From Thermogutta terrifontis (GTDB taxonomy: Bacteria > Planctomycetota > Planctomycetia > Pirellulales > Thermoguttaceae): 64,000 nt of DNA. The DNA lies in contig NZ_CP018477.1 of NCBI RefSeq assembly GCF_002277955.1, forward strand, positions 4,547,206 through 4,611,205. The letters run 5' to 3'. The notes under the pieces were generated by a model. It was given only the letters and a program-made list of their open reading frames with translations. It did not search any database and had not been told where the DNA came from. Both the position numbers and the translations under genes were made by a program. Positions within the stretch are counted from its first letter, which is position 1, and each line of letters starts with the position of its first letter. Positions 1 to 8,260 of this stretch are shown piece by piece.

Positions 1-1
1 T

Positions 2-1065
2 CCGCTGTCGCGTGCCGAACGCCGTGGGCTGGACGCCATCTTGCGCAACCCGCCCAATGCGAGGGTTTTCCTGCGTGCCCAGGCGGTCGATCTCTCCTCG
101 CGGGGCTGGAAAGTGCACGAAATTGCCGAGATCGTCCGTCGCGACCGCTCGGTGGTGTCGCGTTGGTTGCATCGGTTCGAGCAGGAGGGGCTCGAAGGTC
201 TCTGGCCCCGGAAGAGCCCTGGTCGGCCGCCCAAGGTGAGGGCCGAGTTTCGCCAAGCCGCCGACGAAGCTGCCCGAGAGAATCCCCGCGACTTGGGATA
301 GGACTTCACGCGTTGGACGGCCGAGCTGCTGGCCCGGCATTTGGCTGGGACGACTGGCGTGGAGGTGGGAGCAGCCACGATCCGCAACACCCTGGCCGAG
401 TTGGGCTTTCGCTGGGGGCGACCGAAGCTCGATCTGGCCCATCGCCAGGACCCTGCGGATGTGGCCCGAGCCAAGCGCCTGCGAAACGGCGCTTTAAAAA
501 AACGATCCTCAGCCGCGGCCGCTGGGCCTTCTTGTATCTCGACGAAGCCGAATTCCACCTGAACCCCGGGCTGTGCCAGTGTTGGTCGCCGCCGGGCGAG
601 CGGGTGATCGTGCCCTCGGCCGGTCAGAATCGCCGCGTGCCGGTCTTCGGCGCGTTGGATGCGGTAAGCGGCGAAGTGACGGCCCTGCTCACGGCCAAGA
701 AGTGCGGCGCCGACTTTCTGGACTTCCTCAAGTTCCTCTCGGGCAAGCACTACGCGGAACAGGAACGGGTTTACCTGTTTTTGGATAACTGTTCGATCCA
801 CCACACCCGTGCGGTGCGCGAGTTCCTTCAGTCGCAGCGCCCTCGGGTGCGTGTGATCTGGAACGCAGCCTACGCGCCCAACCTCAATCTGATCGAGCGC
901 TTCTGGGGCCACTTGAAGCGGTCCGCGATCCACAACTACTACTTCCAGACTGTGGAAAATCTGGAAGACGCTATCCTGGGAGCCATCCACAGCATCAATC
1001 GCCAACTCGACCATCCCTTCCGCCTTAACCTGAAAACTGTGCAACCTTTGTTAGCTGCCGCTTAG
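2..1065 (+). pseudogene. IS630-type transposase, broken and cut by the window edge
   Basis: The first reading frame encodes an N-terminal helix-turn-helix (IAEIVRRDRSVVSRWLHRF) and runs to an in-frame TAG at 299-301. It then continues with family-like sequence to a run of seven A at 496-502. Past that run the match continues in the -1 frame with the DDE domain: FLYLDEAEFHL (first Asp), FLDNCSIHHT (second Asp) and NLIERFWGHLK (catalytic Glu). The A run is read A_AAA_AAA in the first frame, a classic -1 slippery heptamer, so the frame change may be programmed. The TAG is a real nonsense mutation, because the same frame makes good transposase sequence on both sides of it. The coding frame is open at base 2, so the start lies left of the window. 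Confidence 0.8.
496..502 (+). promoter_or_regulatory. A7 slippery heptamer, candidate -1 frameshift site
   Basis: Seven consecutive A are phased A_AAA_AAA in the HTH frame of the IS630-type transposase. The DDE domain lies exactly one base back (-1 frame). Programmed -1 frameshifting at A-rich heptamers is known for several IS families. Whether it works here is inference, since an upstream stop already breaks the gene. Confidence 0.5.
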
Positions 1066-1077
1066 AGACCGTAGAAA

Positions 1078-1522
1078 GCCTCTACCTTATCGATTATTGG
1101 GGGCCATATCCGGGCGGCGGTAGTGGCGACCCACCGTATTTCGACTGGGAATCTGGCGAGAAAGTGTGGCAACAGGTTGTGCAGCGATTTGGCGGCAATC
1201 CAAAAATCAAGATTATCGGGACACTGATAAAGGATGTCGCTGGCATCGTAGCTCCAGGTCGATTTGATTTCGTCTACTTGGACGCATGCCACAGACGGGA
1301 TATCGTCTTGCGTGATCTAAAGCAGTTTGGCCGACGGTTGCACTTGGTGATGTGTTGGCTGGACACGACTACGCGAAGACAGAACGGTATCCTTGGATTC
1401 AGGTAAGGCCAGCCGTCGATCAGTTTTGCCGCGAATACAACCTAACCATCGAGTGCATCACTGAGGGAAGAATGCGGAAGCTTTCTTATCCGCAAGCCAT
1501 AGCCACTACTTTGTCGCGTTGA
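1078..1522 (+). pseudogene. Remnant of a class I SAM-dependent methyltransferase
   Basis: Starting about 13 bases after the transposase stop, one frame reads LYLIDYWGPYPGGGSGDPPY and goes on to FDFVYLDACHRR. Near 1330 the sense jumps frame and continues as DVLAGHDYAKTERYPW to a stop at 1520-1522. The pair 'VYLDACH...' and 'LAGHDY' is typical of small Methyltransf_24-type enzymes that modify glycans or are linked to glycosyltransferases. The 5' half, including the glycine-rich SAM loop, is missing, apparently removed where the IS630-type element ends. One frameshift and one truncation make this non-functional. Its 3' end overlaps the end of the convergent secreted-protein gene by 17 bases. Confidence 0.6.
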
Positions 1523-2408
1523 GCCGAATTGACTTGACATCAATCGTCGGATACCCAGGGCGCATATCCTTGTCTTTACTTACAATCCAAAGGCGGACAG
1601 TATAGCTATCGGATTTAGGCACACGAACCCAACCAACGGTGATTGTCTTGGCCGAATCCCATGTCTCGGTTTTTTCCAAGGAAAAAAACCTCGCGCTAAT
1701 TGGTATCCTGGAATTGTTGCGGAAGACGCCAATCGCGAAGACAGACAGTGGCCCTCTCCACGGGCCGGTGTATTCTATACTCACTTCATAGGTACCAGAT
1801 CGTAACTCAGCATGCCATTCGACGTATTCGTTCGGCTCAGACCAGCCGGTAATCCGATCGATGTTTGAAACGTACACCAGATGCCGGCCAACCAGCTTGG
1901 CATCCTTTGCTTTTAGTACGATGCCACCACCCGACGTGACCTGTTCTATCCTCTGCTCCCACCTATTTTTAACGAGAACCGGTGGGGATGAAACTCGGAA
2001 AAACTCCTGAAGTGCGTCCAACTGCGTGTACAGCTTGTCGACGCCGGTCTTGCTTTCTGCCTCCCGCCACACCTGCTCCGCCTTAAGGAGTCGCTCATCA
2101 TCTGACAGCTCGTCTTTGTGTGATTGCGACGCTATGAGTCGCACCGCTTCGATCGCAATTGCAAGATCATGCGCTTCTACCGCGAGACGTTTCGCTTGTT
2201 CAAGTTCGACCATCTTCGCTGTCGAGTCGCTCTCCTTCTTCGCTAGCTCAAGAATCTCTCGCGCCAGGGCACTCTTCTCCGCTGAGGTTTTGGCCGCTTC
2301 GATTCGCTTTCCGTAAACCTCATGGAAAAGCTGCTGAGCCCGAAGGATCGCCGACCAGTCGCCGGATTCCACGACGGCCAAGGTGACACAGAGCACAATC
2401 CACAGCAT
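1506..2408 (-). CDS. Secreted protein with shared leader and C-terminal beta-rich domain
   Basis: A 300-residue protein starting MLWIVLCVTLAVVESG, a short hydrophobic signal peptide. The ATG at 2408 is preceded by AAAGGGGAC on the coding strand, so it is preferred over the GTG 17 codons upstream. Residues 20-160 are helical and charged (QQLFHEVYGKRIEAAKT and following). Residues about 165-300 are rich in aromatic and beta-type sequence (WSEPNEYVEWHAELRSGTY), like a carbohydrate-binding or jelly-roll module. I do not recognise a family with certainty. The first 30 or so residues and about 350 bases upstream are nearly identical to the paralogue at 3992-4912, while the rest is only distantly similar. 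Confidence 0.7.
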   Translation of the reverse strand: MLWIVLCVTLAVVESGDWSAILRAQQLFHEVYGKRIEAAKTSAEKSALAREILELAKKESDSTAKMVELEQAKRLAVEAHDLAIAIEAVRLIASQSHKDELSDDERLLKAEQVWREAESKTGVDKLYTQLDALQEFFRVSSPPVLVKNRWEQRIEQVTSGGGIVLKAKDAKLVGRHLVYVSNIDRITGWSEPNEYVEWHAELRSGTYEVSIEYTGPWRGPLSVFAIGVFRNNSRIPISARFFSLEKTETWDSAKTITVGWVRVPKSDSYTVRLWIVSKDKDMRPGYPTIDVKSIRLNATK

Positions 2409-2674
2409 GGCTGTCCCCTTTTCTAACAGCGTCCTGAGATACGTGTGCACCTCACGCACCAGGATACACCGCGAGACAAAGGGGCGGGCACCGCGTGGTG
2501 CAGCCGCGGGTTCGGGGCTAGCTTCCCTAGCCCGCCCGGGGATATTTTAGTCAGAGCGATGCGATTTTGCCACAGCGAACGCGAAATATCCGCTTGCCAC
2601 AACTGTAACGTGCAAACCCTAAGGGCGTAATACCCCTAAAGGGGGATGGCAATCTGCACGAGCGCACCTAACTA
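2409..2674 (-). promoter_or_regulatory. Shared 5' leader, copy 1
   Basis: This non-coding stretch upstream of the secreted-protein gene is repeated almost without change at 4913-5178 (offset 2504; I see only two differences, near 2622 and 2666). It contains a 7-bp stem, GGGCTAG...CTAGCCC, near 2517-2537. The strong conservation over non-coding sequence means a recent duplication or gene conversion. No confident -10/-35 pair was found. Confidence 0.5.
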
Positions 2675-3396
2675 GTGCTCCGTCACAGGGTAGTTTTGGG
2701 ATAGAGAGACTTCAGTTTGCAGCGGGCATCTTCCGCGGTCATTTGCCAGTCGACACCCCGCTGCCGAGCGTTGAGGTCTCCCGACCACGCCGCAATTTCC
2801 TCCTGAAGAAGACGTAACTCTCCCACACGACGCCCCGCCAGGCACTGCCGGGTCAAACAGCTCAACTCGCACTCCGCCACGTTCAGCCAACTGCCGTGTT
2901 TCGGCGTGTAAACAAACTCAATGCGACGAACGTACTGACGAGCCCGCTCCGCTGGGAACACCTCGTAAAACGCCCCTTTCGTGTGCGTGTTCAGGTTGTC
3001 GCAGATCAGCGTGATCCGCTCACAGTCCGCGTAACGCCCGTCCAAAAGCGCCGCCCTCTCCGTCGCTCAGTCGCTCTTGGTCCAAAAAATGCTGAAGCAT
3101 CTTCTCCACCGTCTGTCGCCGACACCCGAACGCCTCGGCAATCCGCTGGTCCGTCCAGGCTGGGCCGTCCGCATCCACCTTCAGCAGAATCTGAGCGCGA
3201 CGGACCTTCTGGCTCGTTGCCTTCAGCTTGCGAATGACCTCCTGACATTTCTGACGTTCCTCCTCGGTCAGCCGGACAATATACTTCTTTCGCATGGCAA
3301 CCCTCCTTGACGAAACGGAACGGAAACGACCACCCATCCTATCCTATCCCATCCCACCCACGAGCACAATCCCAAAATATTCCTGTGACGGAGCAC
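2675..3396 (-). mobile_element. Internally deleted IS630-type element, copy 1 (MITE-like)
   Basis: A 722-bp element flanked by TA at 2673-2674 and 3397-3398, the target duplication of the Tc1/mariner-IS630 group. Its terminal inverted repeats begin GTGCTCCGTCACAGG at both ends and match over about 29 bp with four mismatches. Inside are the transposase N-terminus (MRKKYIVRLTEEERQK, HTH with CRRQTVEKM) and C-terminus (LICDNLNTHTKGAF, TPKHGSWLNVAE). They are joined at about 3030-3045, out of frame. Roughly the middle 150 residues, with the first catalytic Asp, are gone. The element could move only if a full-length transposase acts in trans. Confidence 0.85.
2683..3295 (-). pseudogene. IS630-family transposase, internal deletion (copy 1)
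   Basis: The N-terminal HTH part (reading down from 3295) ends at the deletion joint near 3045. The DDE C-terminal part continues in another frame to 2683. It keeps the second catalytic Asp (LICDNLNTH) and the catalytic Glu (WLNVAECELSCL) but lacks the DEQ region. Full-length relatives are about 350-390 residues and this one retains about 210. Confidence 0.8.
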
Positions 3397-3398
3397 TA

Positions 3399-4000
3399 CT
3401 CCGACTCAAGGAGCTCGTGGAAGCCCTGCCTCCCGAATACGGGATAGTCGCTTACCTTGACGGTGTGGATGGTTTTGTCGTCGGCAAAGAAGAGGAGATA
3501 ATAAGCACGTTTTTAGACTTTAGACTTTAACAGTCCGGGCGTCTGTGGAACAGAAGACTGTTGCTGGCCTGTGCATGACGGCAGATTTCGGAACATGTTC
3601 ACGCAAGGCACTCATCGATTTTTGAACGCTGGAACGTGGATTGGGTCCCGTGAATGGGTCCAGCGATCTCTGGCTGGGTTGCAATCCATGCATTTGGAGC
3701 TTAAGACAGGTGCATGGCCACCGTACGCAAGCGGTGTCCGTCGGAGCGCCATGTTTAACGACCAACGGCCAACTGCAATGGCAAATTGCTTACCTTGAGA
3801 ACCGAATCACACAGTAAGACTTCACACGGAATGGCATCTCTTCGCTAATCTGCCGTGCACATGGATGTTTCCAACTCCGAACGCGCATTTTGATATTGTG
3901 GACGGACGACTTCGTGTTTTAGATGGGCACAGGCCTCCGTTAATTCACCTTCCCGGCGCTGGCAAGCGTAACAAGCACTTGTGGTGGGGACTTATCGAGG
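3399..4000 (+). pseudogene. Degenerate PLOD-like glycosyltransferase remnant
   Basis: Pieces of one protein family appear in order but in shifting frames. They are YGIVAYLDGVDGFVVGKEEE (a 'DAYDV'-like nucleotide-sugar site), TEDCCWPVHDGR, HRFLNAGTWIGSREWV, NGQLQWQIAYLENR, then FDIVDGRLRVLDGHRPPLIH. The order matches the glycosyltransferase domain of procollagen lysyl-hydroxylase-like enzymes: acidic sugar site, 'cWPd', 'yLNSGgfIG', 'DDQ', then 'HxNG'. The 5' end is cut exactly at the IS630-type element, and there are at least two frameshifts and a stop (3796-3798). Its tail overlaps the 3' end of the lectin gene. The family call is by eye and would need a profile search. Confidence 0.5.
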
Positions 4001-4912
4001 CACCAGTGCCCACCGTTGACGCTGATCTTCACGATCACAGGGCGCGACAATAACTCTGCTTGTCGAAGATTTTCCTGACGGAGTTAATGCCAGCTGAGAT
4101 GCGTAGTTGATAAGAACAAATCCGGATTGCACAGGAACAAGCTGCCATGCGGACCATTCGTCTTGTTCCATCCTTTGCGTTACGCGAAACTCAGCATTTG
4201 GATCAACCGTCAAAAACAAACCCGAATTTACGTTACGAATACGTACTGATGACGCTGCCCCTCGCTCTATTAACCACTGGGCGTTTGTCTCGGCAGGCAG
4301 CTCGTAAATAATTATGTCTGCGCCGGGCGAACGACTGCCTCCGTTGACATTAAGCACAAGACCCGTGGACGTATTGAGCACCACTAGTGGCATTCGCAAT
4401 GAATAGATCGCTCGTGGTAAAGGGCGCGACGGAGGAGGGAAGCGACGCAGGAACTCTGCTGTTCGCTCTTCCCACTTTTTGGAAAGCAGTTGCGGAGGCG
4501 AAGAGACGCAAAGCCACTTGGATATCGATTCATACATAAGGTCGAATTGTTCAAGCCGTTCGGTACGTTCTGCTTGAATCCATAGACGATCGCAATCGCT
4601 ATCAACCAGTAATGGATCGGAGTCGTCGGACTGGCGTTGCAACTTCGCGATCTCGTAGCATAATTGAGCGTACCTAACTTCGATGGCCAGCCGCTTTGCT
4701 TCTTCCGCAGCAATGCGACGGAGTTCAGAATTAGACTCTGTTTTCGCATACTCAAAAATTGCGCGAGCTAATAAGACCTTATCTTGTGGTGTTTTGGCAG
4801 CCTCGGCTTTTTTGCCGTAAAGTTCATGGAAAAGCTGCTGAGCCCGAAGGATCGCCGACCAGTCGCCGGATTCCACGACGGCCAAGGTGACACAGAGCAC
4901 AATCCACAGCAT
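3992..4912 (-). CDS. Secreted protein with shared leader and C-terminal ricin-type lectin domain
   Basis: A 306-residue protein with the same signal peptide (MLWIVLCVTLAVVESG) and AAAGGGGAC ribosome site as its paralogue at 1506-2408. Residues 20-165 are a diverged copy of the same helical domain. Residues about 170-306 are a beta-trefoil of the ricin B type, with three QxW-like repeats ending NAQWLI, WSAWQLV and RQRWALV. Ricin folds bind sugars, so the protein probably binds glycans outside the cytoplasm; the target is unknown. The two paralogues share leader and first domain but end in different binding modules. Confidence 0.75.
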   Translation of the reverse strand: MLWIVLCVTLAVVESGDWSAILRAQQLFHELYGKKAEAAKTPQDKVLLARAIFEYAKTESNSELRRIAAEEAKRLAIEVRYAQLCYEIAKLQRQSDDSDPLLVDSDCDRLWIQAERTERLEQFDLMYESISKWLCVSSPPQLLSKKWEERTAEFLRRFPPPSRPLPRAIYSLRMPLVVLNTSTGLVLNVNGGSRSPGADIIIYELPAETNAQWLIERGAASSVRIRNVNSGLFLTVDPNAEFRVTQRMEQDEWSAWQLVPVQSGFVLINYASQLALTPSGKSSTSRVIVAPCDREDQRQRWALVPR

Positions 4913-5178
4913 GGCTGTCCCCTTTTCTAACAGCGTCCTGAGATACGTGTGCACCTCACGCACCAGGATACACCGCGAGACAAAGGGGCGGGCACCGCGT
5001 GGTGCAGCCGCGGGTTCGGGGCTAGCTTCCCTAGCCCGCCCGGGGATATTTTAGTCAGAGCGATGCGATTTTGCCACAGCGAACGCGAAATATCCGCTTG
5101 CCACAACTGTAACGTGCAAACCCTACGGGCGTAATACCCCTAAAGGGGGATGGCAATCTGCACGAGCGCGCCTAACTA
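4913..5178 (-). promoter_or_regulatory. Shared 5' leader, copy 2
   Basis: Near-identical copy of 2409-2674, including the GGGCTAG/CTAGCCC stem, upstream of the lectin-type paralogue. The identity is higher here than in the adjoining IS copies, which points to gene conversion or a recombination boundary. Confidence 0.5.
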
Positions 5179-5896
5179 GTGCTCCGTCACAACCTAATTT
5201 TGGGATACACAGACTTCAGTTTGCAGCGGGCGTCTTCCGCGGTCATTTGCCAGTCGACGCCGCGCTGCCGAGCGTTGAGGTTTACCGACCACGCCGTAAT
5301 TTCCTCCTGAAGAAGACGTAACTCTCCCACACGACGCCCCGCCAGACACTGCCGGGTCAAACAGCCGAGCTCGCACTCCGCCACGTTCAGCCAACTGCCG
5401 TGTTTCGGCGTGTAAACAAACCCAATGCGGCGAACGTACTGACGAGCCCGCTCCGCTGGGAACACCTCGTAAAACGCCCCCTTCGTGTGCGTGTTCAGGT
5501 TGTCGCAGATCAGCGCGATCCGCTCACAGTCCGCGTAACGCCCGTCCAAAAGCGCCGCCCTCTCCGTCGCTCAGTCGCTCTTGGTCCAAAAAATGCTGAA
5601 GCATCTTCTCCACCGTCTGTCGCCGACACCCGAACGCCTCGGCAATCCGCTGGTCCGTCCAGGCTGGGCCGTCCGCATCCACCTTCAGCAGAATCTGAGC
5701 GCGACGGACCTTCTGGCTCGTTGCCTTCAGCTTGCGAATGACCTCCTGACATTTCTGACGTTCCTCCTCGGTCAGCCGGACAATATACTTCTTTCGCATG
5801 GCAACCCTCCTTGGCAAAAGGGAACAGAAACGACCATGCATCCTATCCCATTCCACCCATGCAACAGAATCCCAGAATTTTCCTGTGACGCCGCAA
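5179..5896 (-). mobile_element. Internally deleted IS630-type element, copy 2
   Basis: Same structure and same deletion joint as the copy at 2675-3396, in the same position relative to the leader. The left flank TA is 5177-5178 and a TA is present at 5897-5898. The right terminal repeat has decayed: the last six bases read CCGCAA instead of GAGCAC. The transposase halves are MRKKYIVRLTEEER... and LICDNLNTHTKGAF..., again out of frame. Identity to copy 1 is patchy: near perfect around 5524-5810 and lower at both ends. Confidence 0.8.
5187..5799 (-). pseudogene. IS630-family transposase, internal deletion (copy 2)
   Basis: Carries the same out-of-frame joint as copy 1, near 5530-5549. N-terminal HTH and C-terminal DDE pieces are present; the middle with the first catalytic Asp is absent. 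Sharing the exact joint means both copies descend from one deleted ancestor. Confidence 0.8.
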
Positions 5897-6084
5897 TATG
5901 CCAGATTTCACCAACTGTGCAAACATTGATTTGGCCCGCTTAGTCCTTTCAGCGTAGACGGCACCCGACGAATGGGTCAGACTGCGTGTAATTTCTCTTG
6001 TTGCGGGATGCGTCCGTGCTTAAAATCCAACAGAGGGCATGAAATTGCCCCAGGGAGGGATTTTGGGCGACGTCAGCGGGCCAG

Positions 6085-6702
6085 GTGTTCCGAGCCGAGA
6101 AGGGGAGTGTAACAAGAGTGGTTCTCTCCGAAATTGACCGCCATCTCCTGGAACGCTGTCTGGAGCGGAAGCCGCGGGCGTGGGAAGACTTTGTTGACCG
6201 GTTCCTCGGGCTGGTCATTCACGTAATCAATCACACAGCCGAGTCTCGACGGCTGCGGATGACGCCGGAACTTCGGGACGACCTCTGTTCAGAGGTCTTT
6301 CTTACCCTTCTTAAAGACGATTTTGCTGTTTTGCGCAAATTTCGCGGTCGGTGCAGCTTGGCCAGTTACCTCTGTGTGGTGGCCCGGCGGGTGGTTGTTC
6401 GTGCTCTTCAGAAGCGCAAGCTTGCGGGAACTCATGAGAGTGCCAGCCGTTCAGAACCAGCGGCGCCTTCCAAAGTCCCTTCGCCGGTGGCCTGGCCGGA
6501 AGAAGACCGGATCGCCAATCGAGAGGAGGCGGAACGCCTCCTTCAAATGCTGGACGGACAGGAGGCCACGATCGTCCGGCTTTACCATCTCGAAGGGAAA
6601 AGTTACCAGGAAATCAGTCAAATCACGGGCATTCCCACCAATAGCATCGGGCCGATTCTCAGCCGGGCACGCAGCAAACTTCGCCGGATACCCACCGCGT
6701 GA
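6085..6702 (+). CDS. ECF-type RNA polymerase sigma factor
   Basis: A 205-residue protein of normal ECF length. Residues about 15-100 form the sigma-2 region (WEDFVDRFLGLVIHVI, LCSEVFLTLLKDDFAVL, FRGRCSLASYLCVVARRVV). Residues about 150-200 form sigma-4 with its HTH (GKSYQEISQITGIPTNSIG, LSRARSKLRRI). It should direct RNA polymerase to a small set of promoters. The given start is GTG; a GTG at 6118 preceded by AAGGGGAG is a good alternative. No anti-sigma gene is adjacent, so how it is controlled is not visible. The next gene, a PadR regulator, starts 250 bases downstream. Confidence 0.85.
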   Translation: MFRAEKGSVTRVVLSEIDRHLLERCLERKPRAWEDFVDRFLGLVIHVINHTAESRRLRMTPELRDDLCSEVFLTLLKDDFAVLRKFRGRCSLASYLCVVARRVVVRALQKRKLAGTHESASRSEPAAPSKVPSPVAWPEEDRIANREEAERLLQMLDGQEATIVRLYHLEGKSYQEISQITGIPTNSIGPILSRARSKLRRIPTA

Positions 6703-6954
6703 CATCCGTGGCACCGAAACTATTCCAGCCTGCTGTGAACCCGCACGGTCTATTGCACGCGGAAAAATTCTTTGCTCGCGTGAACTAACTCGTTGCGGGT
6801 TGTGCTGGCCGGTGAAGACGCTACAACATCTGCCCCGCGCGGCAGAGGTACTGGCCAGCCACCTCAGGTGATCTGGGGAGATTGACGCGAGGGTGCAGCC
6901 AGGTATCCTCTTTGAGCGCGCTATTGGTGTTACTCAGATAAGGGAGCGTCTCTA

Positions 6955-7353
6955 ATGCCTGATTTCATAGATTGTCCATGTGCTGGGGGTACCCTCGACC
7001 GGCTCATCCAGCCTGCCGTTCCGATCGTGCTGGCCGAAGGAACAATTCATGGGTACCCGTTGGCAGCGCGGGTCAGAGAGCGGTTTTCTCTTGGCGGTCA
7101 GAAGCCCGATATGTCGGGAATCTATCGCTTTCTGAAGGTGATGGAAGAAAGGGGGCTTGTCGCATCATCGTGGGACCTTGCACATCGGGGGCCTGCCCGA
7201 CGTCGCTATGCGATAACACCCGATGGATTGCGTTGTCTTGCCCAGTGGGTTGAGACGCTCCAGCGCTACCGTGACGGAATCAACGATCTGCTCGGCGCGG
7301 CGCGGATCGCCGTAAAGAAGCAGGCGGAAACAGCAGAGGCCCCGCGCTCGTAA
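6955..7353 (+). CDS. PadR-family transcriptional regulator
   Basis: A 132-residue protein with a PadR-type winged helix: VLAEGTIHGYPLAARVRERF, then GIYRFLKVMEERGLVASSW and RRRYAITPDGLRCLAQW. Family members usually repress neighbouring genes and respond to small molecules or metals. It is followed 34 bases later by the aquaporin gene in the same direction, so it probably controls that operon. An N-terminal CPC motif (DCPCAGG) precedes the winged helix and could bind a metal, but that is speculation. Confidence 0.85.
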   Translation: MPDFIDCPCAGGTLDRLIQPAVPIVLAEGTIHGYPLAARVRERFSLGGQKPDMSGIYRFLKVMEERGLVASSWDLAHRGPARRRYAITPDGLRCLAQWVETLQRYRDGINDLLGAARIAVKKQAETAEAPRS

Positions 7354-7387
7354 TGCCATCGCAAGTCCAGTCGGGAGGCGTACTTCC

Positions 7388-8248
7388 GTGAGCATTCTCA
7401 ATCTGACCACCGCCGAGAAATGTCCCGCCGAATCCCTCGGCACATATTTCCTGCTCTTCTTGGGCTACGGTGTTGTACGTAGCGCCGTGCTGACGGGCTC
7501 GCAGAGCGGCCTGTGGCAAGTGGCCGTCGTCTGGGGATTAGCCACCATGCTGGCGATCTATGTGGTGGGACCCATCAGTGGTGCGCACATCAACCCAGCG
7601 ATCACGTTGGCGTTTGCCGCCAAAGGGCGGTTTCCGTGGCGGCTGGTCCTGCCGTATGTGGCCGCCCAACTGGTGGGAGCGTTTGTGGCCGCAGGGACAC
7701 TTTTTTTCATTTTCTCTCCCTGGCTGGCAGCCAAGGAAGCAGAAAAAGGTGTTGTGCGTGGGCAGCCAGGCAGCGAGGTGACCGCGATGTGCTACGGGGA
7801 GTACTTTCCCAGTCCCGGCCCCTTGGCGACGGCGAGTGGTCCCTATTCCCCCGAAGCGGCCCAAAGGCTCAACGCACTGGTCAGCGAGTCTGCGGCGTTT
7901 CTGGCCGAAATGCTGGGGACTATGATCCTGGGGGTGGTGGTGTTCGCCGTTACCGATCCGCGGAACCCGGAAGGTCCAGGCCGATTGGCGCCGGTCTTGA
8001 TCGGGTTGATGGTCGTAGCGCTGATTTCGGTAATCGCCCCGTTGACACAGGCCTGCTTCAATCCGGCAAGGGACTTTGGATCAAGGTTGTTTGCATTCCT
8101 TACGGGCTGGGGCCAAGTGGCCCTGCCCGGTCCGACGCCAACCGGATTTTTCAGTGTTTACATTGCCGCACCCCTGATGGGCGCCATCCTTGGGGCTCAC
8201 TTGTATGACCGAGTATTACATCCCGCTAAACCCGATGCTTCAAGCTAG
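7388..8248 (+). CDS. MIP-family channel, aquaglyceroporin type
   Basis: A 286-residue inner-membrane channel for water, glycerol or other small neutral solutes. The two signature half-helices are present: HINPAITLAF (about residues 66-75) and CFNPARDFGSRLF (about 222-234). The Asp after NPAR is the mark of the glycerol-facilitator branch. The protein has six hydrophobic segments. An unusually long loop of about 60 residues (WLAAKEAEKG to RLNALVSES) lies between segments three and four and carries a single Cys. GTG start. The downstream exported-protein gene begins 12 bases after the stop, so the two are co-transcribed. Confidence 0.88.
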   Translation: MSILNLTTAEKCPAESLGTYFLLFLGYGVVRSAVLTGSQSGLWQVAVVWGLATMLAIYVVGPISGAHINPAITLAFAAKGRFPWRLVLPYVAAQLVGAFVAAGTLFFIFSPWLAAKEAEKGVVRGQPGSEVTAMCYGEYFPSPGPLATASGPYSPEAAQRLNALVSESAAFLAEMLGTMILGVVVFAVTDPRNPEGPGRLAPVLIGLMVVALISVIAPLTQACFNPARDFGSRLFAFLTGWGQVALPGPTPTGFFSVYIAAPLMGAILGAHLYDRVLHPAKPDASS

Positions 8249-8252
8249 GAGG
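8247..8252 (+). promoter_or_regulatory. Ribosome binding site that fixes the next start
   Basis: A perfect AGGAGG lies 8 bases before ATG at 8261. The GTG at 8252 overlaps this site and is rejected as the start. Confidence 0.7.
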
Positions 8253-8260
8253 TGGAACGA

